From: Bimuria novae-zelandiae CBS 107.79
Taxonomy: Eukaryota > Ascomycota > Dothideomycetes > Pleosporales > Didymosphaeriaceae
Length of the DNA: 64,000 nucleotides
Assembly: GCA_010015655.1 (NCBI GenBank)
Contig: ML976691.1
Span: forward strand, 524,434-588,433
Direction of reading: 5' to 3'
The position numbers and the translations under genes are program-made. Numbering within the stretch: the stretch's first letter is position 1; each line of letters starts with the position of its first letter. Below are positions 58,201 through 64,000 of this stretch, piece after piece. Under the pieces are notes generated by a model, which was given only the letters and a program-made list of their open reading frames with translations, was not told the DNA's origin and made no database searches.

Positions 58201-59553
58201 CAGCTCATGGCGATGCTTCCGAATAGCCTCGATGAAGTCGTGGTGCTTCTTCTTCTCCTTGGTCTCACGGGCATCGCGCTGTTGCTTCTCGAGTTTCTCC
58301 GTAAGACGCGCTTCGCGCAGCGACTGCTTCTTGAGGCGACGGTACATTGTCCTATTCGCCGTCATAGCGAGATTGTCGGCGTGGATCATTTCTCGGCTGA
58401 TCTGCTTCCGTAGCAAGCGCTGCTTCGGGAGCAAGTTGAGCATCTTCTGCTCAATAACCAATGCAAGCTTCATCTTGCCATTGTCTTCGGGGGTGTCGGT
58501 CTTGCTGGTGTCCCAGGAGCCGATGTTGGCGCTGATCTTCTCGAGCTCAGCCTTTCGAGCGGACAAACGGTTGTACAGAATGACCTCGCGTGCTTCTCGC
58601 TCCCGCGCATCAATCATGTTCATTTCTTTTCGAACTTCTTCGACGTTGACACCGAGCGGCATGATCGACGATATGTAGGGTCGCTGGCTACGGTACGTGT
58701 GCTGGATGTAGTGGATGTTCTCCTTGACATTGAAGTCGCTCCAAGGGTTTCTGAACTTGTCTGGGTGATTGTGCCGAGCAGCAGCATTCGAGCTGGGACC
58801 AGAACCGTTTGCGCCAGCGGCCGAGCTACCAGTAGCGCCAGCCGCATTGTCGAGCACTTGGCTGGCAGTAGCCACGGCGTCGGAGGTACTCTGTTTCTTC
58901 GCCTGTTGGGTAGCGAAGAGCTGCTGTTGCATAGCTGCAGGCAAAGCTACACCCTTAGACAAGTGTTTAAAGGCGGCGATCTGCTTGCGCAAGAGCACAA
59001 GCTGATCCGGGGTGAACGAAGGCGTGGAAGAGGTAGCCGAAGTTGGTGTTTGACCACCGCTCGAAACTACCTGGCCAGATGAAGCTGTACCAGATACTTG
59101 TAATGGAGCTACGACCTTTCCATCGGCGGAGGCGGTGGGTTTGGAGCCATTGGCCATGCTTGCCGAGGCGCCGTTCTGCTGTGGCTGTTGGTCGCCTTGA
59201 CTGGGTTGACGCTGCTGCATTTGTTGCTGCTGCAACATTCGTAGCTGTTGTTGACGCGCATTCTGCTGCTTCTGAACGAGGCTAAGAAGGTTCTTGGCCT
59301 TCATGTATTCGGGGTCCGTCTCGGGCACGCCATTCTGCTTCATTTGCTGGTATTTCTGCAAACTATTAGCAGCTCGTCCGTGAAAGGGTTGAGAAGCGCG
59401 AGGCGCATGCGCCATGACAGGGGATGGTGTAGAACGAGTTATAGAGGGCGGACGGGTACATACAGAGTAGACCTGACCGATCATCTCTTTGGTCAGTCCA
59501 GCAGGAAGCTGCCCTGGACCCTGAAAGCCCGAGGGTGCCTGAACGCTAGCCAT
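55234..59553 (-). CDS. STH1: RSC-type SWI/SNF remodeler ATPase (STH1)
   Basis: Exons 59553-59464 and 59355-55234, giving about 1403 residues after removal of a 108-bp intron that is itself open in frame (GTATGT...TTTGCAG). Domains in order after splicing: QLQ (FTPDQLVLLRKQIAAFK, about 144-165), HSA (about 390-460), and the SNF2 ATPase with Walker A ADEMGLGKT (about 587-595) and DEGH (about 690). These are followed by helicase C (MRLDGSTKADDR, TRAGGLGLNLQ, DRAHRIGQ), SnAC-like acidic sequence, an AT-hook-like KKRGRKPK, and a C-terminal bromodomain (FIELPDRYDYADYYHIIKNPICMDNI). This order and length fit Sth1 of the RSC complex rather than the larger Snf2. It slides and evicts nucleosomes using ATP. 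Confidence 0.95.
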   Translation of the reverse strand: MASVQAPSGFQGPGQLPAGLTKEMIGQVYSVCTRPPSITRSTPSPVMAHAPRASQPFHGRAANSLQKYQQMKQNGVPETDPEYMKAKNLLSLVQKQQNARQQQLRMLQQQQMQQRQPSQGDQQPQQNGASASMANGSKPTASADGKVVAPLQVSGTASSGQVVSSGGQTPTSATSSTPSFTPDQLVLLRKQIAAFKHLSKGVALPAAMQQQLFATQQAKKQSTSDAVATASQVLDNAAGATGSSAAGANGSGPSSNAAARHNHPDKFRNPWSDFNVKENIHYIQHTYRSQRPYISSIMPLGVNVEEVRKEMNMIDAREREAREVILYNRLSARKAELEKISANIGSWDTSKTDTPEDNGKMKLALVIEQKMLNLLPKQRLLRKQISREMIHADNLAMTANRTMYRRLKKQSLREARLTEKLEKQQRDARETKEKKKHHDFIEAIRKHRHELTEASMAQRQRLQKLGRTMITTHQNIEKEEQKRVERTAKQRLQALKSNDEETYLKLLGQAKDTRISHLLKQTDGFLKQLSDSVKAQQRQANSKLGIQQEESSEEDSPDEESGDEGVTRPGKKRTDYYEIAHRMKEEVTQQANCLVGGTLKEYQIKGLQWMISLYNNNLNGILADEMGLGKTIQTISLITYLIEKKQQPGPFLVIVPLSTLTNWNNEFDKWAPSVSKIVYKGPPNARKQHQQQIRWGNFQVLLTTYEFIIKDRPILSKIKWLHMIVDEGHRMKNQNSKLSSTITQYYTTRYRLILTGTPLQNNLTELWAMLNFVLPTIFKSSKSFDEWFNTPFANTGGQDKMEMTEEEQLLVIRRLHKVLRPFLLRRLKKDVEKDLPDKTERVIKCNFSALQAKLYKQLVTNSSIQVSDGKGGKTGMRGLSNMLMQLRKVCNHPFVFEAVEDQMNPTKMSNDLLWRTAGKFELLDRILPKFKATGHRVLMFFQMTQIMNIMEDFLRLRGLQYMRLDGSTKADDRSDLLKDFNAPNSPYFCFLLSTRAGGLGLNLQTADTVIIFDSDWNPHQDLQAQDRAHRIGQKNEVRILRLITSNSVEEKILERANYKLDMDGKVIQAGKFDNRSTNEERDAMLRIMLDSAEAVENMEQDEMDDEDLNLIMQRNENELVVFRQMDKERQLNDLYGPGKQYPRLLSELELPDIWLQDETAAPAPVEEIPVGRGARERTRVKYDDGLTEEQWLEAVDNSDDDIDAAVARKEAKIAKRSKNKQVRAGQDVADSPAPSREDSEEPQPKKRGRKPKVEKRKADEASLDGTPGPRKRGRQAPKVQETLSPDQRAVLQKILNEVHETLNDLEVSDPQDPSLLPRGIIDPFIELPDRYDYADYYHIIKNPICMDNIKKKINKKEYQSLKQFRADIALLCNNCRTYNEDGSLLFQDANLIEATCVAKLTEATANYPEWQDFDEPDNSSVNGGLSTGIPSAVGTPRAM

Positions 59554-60916
59554 GACGACTGTAAAGACGGTGGTGATATGTGGTGCGCACGAAGGTCGTT
59601 CCGAGTCGAGAAAACGCCCTATACGTGGTCGCGCGCGATTCTAAGGCGGCACCGGACGCGCCAAAAGCGGGAAGGTAGTCGCAGGGGGGATTGGGCGCGC
59701 GCAGGCGACTGCTATGACATTATCAAGCGTGGTGGTGCACGCGGAGGGGCGTCAGCGGATGAGGCTGATGGAGCAGGGCCGGGTGTGCGCCGAGGGTGAA
59801 GTCGCAAAGGGAGGCAAGCTGAGGCCGCCTATGCAAATTGGGGTGTGGCGAAGGGTGCGGGCGCAAAAGCGCGCGTAGGTAGGTGGAAAAGGGCAGTACG
59901 CGTCGTGGGAGCGTGTTGCGCACGGGGTTAAGATGCGGGCGGACGCGGTGGGATGGGGTCGTTGGCGAGAATCTGTGATGGAGTTGTGAGGCACCGCTCG
60001 AGCGTTAGTAGTCCCTTCCCAAAGCGGCCTAGTGTGTTACCCCCACGTGATCTTCGGGCCCCGGAGTCCTGGGTCAGCCCAGGCACGCAACCTCATCGAG
60101 GCTTGGTATGCTGCTGGCTGAGATGCCTGTGAGATATGGGTCGCAAAATGGCCGTGCGCTCACTGTACTTCACTACCATATGCTGGGCCGCCTCGCCGGG
60201 CCGGAAGCAATGCATGACATATCGGGCGGTCTAGCGCTGGCAACGTCAACTGCCAATCTGGCGGGGGTTTTCAGATTCATGCCCCTGGCCACTGGCACCG
60301 GCCTTCGAACGCGCTATACGCGTTCTCATGTGAGCTGGCCGTCCGTCGAAGCCGCTACCTCTTCCAAACCTTAGAATTTCCGCCTGCTAGAGTCCCTGGT
60401 CCCAACAGCGTGATGCAGACCCAACACTCATGGCCATCCTTCGGGCGCTACCACATTCGACTCGCATCTAATCTACTTAGTACCATTTCAACTTTATTTT
60501 GATGCGGTCCTCGCGATCGAATACATGAAACATCCTCTTATCTGCCAAACCCGAGACTTTTCGCCGGAGTGAGCAGTCTCACTTGTCACACAGGTCTATA
60601 ATCTCTCGAATGGCCTGGTTACAGCAGGCGATCAGCCAGCGATGTCCACTGTGTAGGGATCTTAATTCATGTGGCGCATACAATTTCTCCCCAGAAAGCT
60701 CGTACAATTACGGTCAATGACTTACCGTCATAACTTCTGTAACAGGGGAGGATTTATGTGTGGCTGGTAAGCACGGTTGTGAAGTGGTATTCGGGCGTTC
60801 GTCAAGTACCTGTCATCGTTGAAAACATTTATTTACATCATGGTCACTACGAACTACATATGTACCAGACAAATGAGTGTTCTTTACACCTCAGCCTCTT
60901 CCTTCGAATTGTCCCG
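59554..60916. other. Intergenic, STH1 upstream region
   Basis: 1.36 kb. The STH1 5' side is G-rich on + (59640-59960). No gene is supported. Confidence 0.55.
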
Positions 60917-62080
60917 CTATGTCAGCGTCGGCGCAGTCCAGTCGATGTACGAGCTAACATCAGCTGAAGGACCCTTCTCAATACCTGCGGTGCTGCTATC
61001 CTTGTTCAACAGGAACTTGTTGATGTACGCCGTCAAGTCGCTCTGCTGGTTGCTGGGGAATGAGCAGTGGTTGTGGTTACCAGCGCCTGTCAAACCCATG
61101 TTGTCCGGCACACCAAGCGCCTTGTAGATCAGGCGACCTACCTTCATACACGCGGTGGTAGAAACGGGGCCGAGCCAGTCAATCTCGTTCTCGATAACAA
61201 GGAGACCGCGGGGTGCGATGAGACCGGCGAGCTGGTGGTGGTCGGTGGAGAGGGTGTTGGCCTTGGTCGAGAACGCGTTGAAAAGAGGGGAGAACCAGAC
61301 GTTCTCTCCGACGATTTGGGAAGAGGTCTGGATGTTCTTGCCCTTGGCCTTCTCAGAGTCGGAAATGCGCCAGCAAGCAGCACCACCAGCGCCAGATTCC
61401 TGAGGAAGTCCGAGGGCGATACGGGGTACAAAGGCAGCGGCCACGAAAGCACCCTTGCCATTCCTGGAGCAGCCAGTCACACCAATGCGCGTAGGGTCAA
61501 TGTTGTGGCCGGTGGTAGCCTCGACGGCATCGATAATACGGTCGACACCCCATGCCCATGCGGTCAGAGCACCCGCGCTGTGGCCAGAACCGTAGAGGTC
61601 GTAGAATTTACCCTTGCCACGGCTGCTTCCTCCTTGCTGCTGGCCCATCTGGTCGTTGTTGAAAGTGATCGTCGCGACACCGGCGGGAACAGGGATGCTC
61701 GCGGCGCCGTAGGCGATGATAGCGGGGACATTGGAACCGGTGTTGCCTTTGATGCTGACAGAGAAGGAGATCGACTTGCCACCCTCGCCTGCAGTGAACG
61801 AAAGTGTTCCGCCAGAGTACGTGGCGGAGAACGTAGACGGCTTCGGTGGGAAGGTTCCGAGTTCCTGTGCCTGGAGAGCGGCCGAAACCTCCTTGTTCTT
61901 GCACTCGAAGTCGGCCTTGGTCTTGACGTCGGTACCGTCGAAGAACTTGAATGGGTTGGGAAGCTTCGAGTTCGCCGTAGTGGGGAATGTAGTCGGAACT
62001 TTGCATGTTGCCTGACGGGCTTCCAAGGGCGCTGCCAGCACCGTGGTGGCGAGGAGCGGGAGGACGATGGAGTACTTCAT
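60917..62080 (-). CDS. Secreted 4-O-methyl-glucuronoyl methylesterase (CE15)
   Basis: Single exon, 387 residues. A signal peptide (MKYSIVLPLLATTVLAAP) is followed by LEAR and the mature start QATCKVPTTFP. The catalytic triad is visible as Ser205 in VTGCSRNGKGA, Glu228 in LPQESG and His338 in NHNHCSFP. The spacing of 23 and 133 residues equals that of Trichoderma Cip2 (Ser278, Glu301, His411) as I recall it. Family blocks AIIAYGAASIPVPAGVATITFN and RGKGKFYDLYG are present. The enzyme cuts ester bonds between lignin alcohols and glucuronic acid side chains of xylan, opening plant cell walls. There is no carbohydrate-binding module. A TATA element, TATATAAG, lies on the minus strand at 62162-62155, 75 bp before the ATG. 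Confidence 0.96.
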   Translation of the reverse strand: MKYSIVLPLLATTVLAAPLEARQATCKVPTTFPTTANSKLPNPFKFFDGTDVKTKADFECKNKEVSAALQAQELGTFPPKPSTFSATYSGGTLSFTAGEGGKSISFSVSIKGNTGSNVPAIIAYGAASIPVPAGVATITFNNDQMGQQQGGSSRGKGKFYDLYGSGHSAGALTAWAWGVDRIIDAVEATTGHNIDPTRIGVTGCSRNGKGAFVAAAFVPRIALGLPQESGAGGAACWRISDSEKAKGKNIQTSSQIVGENVWFSPLFNAFSTKANTLSTDHHQLAGLIAPRGLLVIENEIDWLGPVSTTACMKVGRLIYKALGVPDNMGLTGAGNHNHCSFPSNQQSDLTAYINKFLLNKDSSTAGIEKGPSADVSSYIDWTAPTLT

Positions 62081-63829
62081 GATGGTCTAGACTATATCTG
62101 TTGCTGAGGATATACCAAAAACGAACATCAATATCTGGGAGGATGCACCGCCTGCTTATATAGGGACATGGTCACTGGTGAGTGTTACGCACTAATTTGC
62201 AAGACCCGGTGGTTAATCATCAAGTATATGAAGCGTCTCCATGGGCGACGGAGCCTCGTGGACGTGACTATAGTGTAATTAACGATGAGTGCCTTGGCTG
62301 CTAACTATTCGCGACAATTCGCCACAGGCGCAGAATGATCCTGGGGAGATTGAAAGGAATGAAATCGACCAACCGAAACTTAAGAAAATGTTCTCGGTAG
62401 AGAAAGTTCGTTGTAGATTTAGTCTCAAGAGATTTTTGCCCGCATAGTTGGAGAGCGTCTGAGGGAGCCCCATTTAACCCATTCACTGTTCTATATGCTA
62501 ACAGGTCTACCTATGGCTGCATACCAACGGAGTGAGCAGAAAAGCCATAGTACCTGGAACCGCGGCGGGAATGCAGCCTTGCGCGTTGCCCCCGAACTCA
62601 GTAAATGAAGAAAAGTCCAGCGATTGATGGAATAATGCGCAGTTCATAAAGTGTACCATTGTTTGGACACCCAGCCAGGTTCTCAGGTGTTCCCTTGAGC
62701 CGTTCGAGAAACATTCCTACTCTATCAAGCTTGGCACACTTCAAATTCTGGAGTAATCCCTGACATGATACGTATTGGGAGGCAAAATGACCAGCATTCC
62801 CTAGAATAGTAATGCGGAGTGCGTTGTGGGCGCCTGCAAGGCTGGAAAGGGAGGCTGCGCACATGGTGCCGTGACTATGCGATTGGCCCCCCACGTCTGG
62901 AAGAGGCTACATGACCTTGTCTCACTTTGAGATCAATCTGACCATATATGGAGTGGGGTGGATCAACTAGCGATGTGTTTGGAGTGCCGGATTTAGCCAG
63001 ATGGCGGCAGACAGGAACAGCCGGATGGTGACCACTAACAATGTGGGATGATCGCATGGCCTTCTTGAAGCGAATCGCATTTTCTGGACGCCCTTCCAGC
63101 GCTCGTGGTTTACGATGTTCGCAGATATCTCGGCGAAACATTCTTGTTTAAAGTAATAAGTAACCCCAGGATAGGCAATGCAATAGCTAAATATCAATTA
63201 CTAACATAACTTTGTGTAGCCAGCTTCCAGCTTTACGAGGGTGGCATACTACTAGATCGTGAGTCTCCGTGCGATAGGCGTAGACAAATTTGGGATGAGA
63301 GCCATCGGCATTCCAGATCAGGCCGTCAAACTCTCATTAGGGAAGACTTTTCTATCTCAAGGCGCTTTGCACTTCCTTGACAAGAGAAAGTATGACGCAT
63401 GAAGATGCGGTGGCGGACATTCGTGGACTACATAATGCATCTGCGCGTTCTGCAACTTGAAACACAGAGAAACCACGACTGTGACCCATACAGCTTTTTT
63501 CAGATACGCGACGGAGCAGCATGCCGAGCCGGACTGCTGTGAATGTGCATATCAAAAGCAGCAGCATGTTCAATCCACGGCACTAGATCGAATGGATGCG
63601 AATGTGCCGACACTGGTGGCCGCTGTCAACACCACCCCCACGCTGCTGCCTAGCACGTGCGAAACAACCTGCCTGAAGAGTGGTCCTAGACACCAAACCC
63701 CATTACTATCGGATGGCTCATAAATACGATGGTGATTGAGTTTCCCAAACTTTGAAATTCAACTAAATCTGGCCTGACAGGAATTATGGGGCGAAAAACT
63801 ATTGGAGGCATTGCGAGTAAATAGCACAA
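62081..63829. other. Intergenic with a dispersed-repeat relative
   Basis: 1.75 kb. The esterase promoter (TATA at 62155-62162) is at the left. Near 63160-63240 is a segment (taaccccaggat...caatagc, ccagcttccagctttacgag) related to the hairpin element at 24.9 kb. No gene is supported. Confidence 0.5.
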
Positions 63830-64000
63830 CTATATTACAGCCCATCTCCTTAGTCCAGCCCGGACACCAAAGAATATCGACGCCCCCAAAAAGCTAAGCA
63901 ACGGCAACCCGTACATACCCAGTCCGAGCAAGATACCCTGCTCGAAGAATCCGATCGCTATCCATTCAGCACGCCTAGCCTCCTTGATCTCTTTATTCGC
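63830..64000 (-). CDS. C-terminal end of a membrane protein (partial)
   Basis: The minus strand reads open from the window edge to a TAG at 63832-63830, 56 residues. The sequence starts ANKEIKEARRAEWIAIGFFEQGI and continues through a hydrophobic glycine-rich span (GLGMYGLPLLSFLGASIFFGV) to a short basic tail, RAGLRRWAVI. It looks like the last membrane segment of a larger protein. The remainder lies outside the window and no family is assigned. Confidence 0.55.
   Translation of the reverse strand, partial: ANKEIKEARRAEWIAIGFFEQGILLGLGMYGLPLLSFLGASIFFGVRAGLRRWAVI

Noticed and set aside
61067..62107. 346-residue + frame
   Set aside because: Antisense shadow of the CE15 esterase, which has a signal peptide and a complete catalytic triad.
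1..64000. CRISPR array, prophage or bacterial operons
   Set aside because: Introns, 5S organisation and gene content are eukaryotic; no regularly spaced repeats with unique spacers were seen.

Overview
The window looks like nuclear DNA of a filamentous ascomycete, most likely a Dothideomycete of the Pleosporales type. The evidence is short introns (about 43-100 bp, GT...CTRAC...YAG), dispersed 5S rRNA, an AT-rich block full of C-to-T-decayed transposon sequence (RIP-like), a secreted glucuronoyl esterase acting on plant cell walls, and core fungal genes. The lineage is inferred; no marker was searched.

Layout. 1-5105 is an AT-rich, stop-riddled compartment. It holds a 9-bp minisatellite, a foldback element with telomere-like GGGTTAGG runs, a decayed Fot1/pogo transposon with recognisable terminal inverted repeats, and the tail of a second copy. 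At about 5105 the composition jumps to normal GC. 5.1-9.3 kb then shows no gene. 9.4-16.5 kb is accessory: two paralogous F-box-like genes (one intact, one frameshifted), then a divergent pair made of a UstYa-family (DUF3328) gene and a signal-peptide protein with tandem 17-residue repeats ending in KR. That pair is the signature of a fungal dikaritin-type RiPP cluster (ustiloxin, phomopsin and asperipin relatives). The precursor frame carries an in-frame TAG between the leader and the repeats, so the locus may be decayed, recoded or misassembled. This is the most interesting part of the window.

16.5-63 kb is conserved core genome: RPF1 (ribosome assembly) and GRS1 (glycyl-tRNA synthetase) from one very short divergent promoter, a LaeA-like methyltransferase, POP2/CAF1 deadenylase, NDUFB3 of complex I, a divergent 5S rRNA gene, SMP3 (GPI mannosyltransferase), SKP1, PDX1 (vitamin B6), aminopeptidase P, an importin-13-like karyopherin, a FUN14 protein, LAS21/GPI7 (GPI ethanolamine-phosphate transferase), a repeat-rich orphan protein, an NHX-type Na+/H+ exchanger, a sucrose-type sugar transporter, STH1 (RSC remodeler ATPase) and a CE15 glucuronoyl methylesterase. 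The window ends inside the last exon of a membrane-protein gene.

Exon boundaries were read by eye from splice signals, reading-frame continuity and family resemblance. Single-base errors are possible. No alignment, expression or database search was run.
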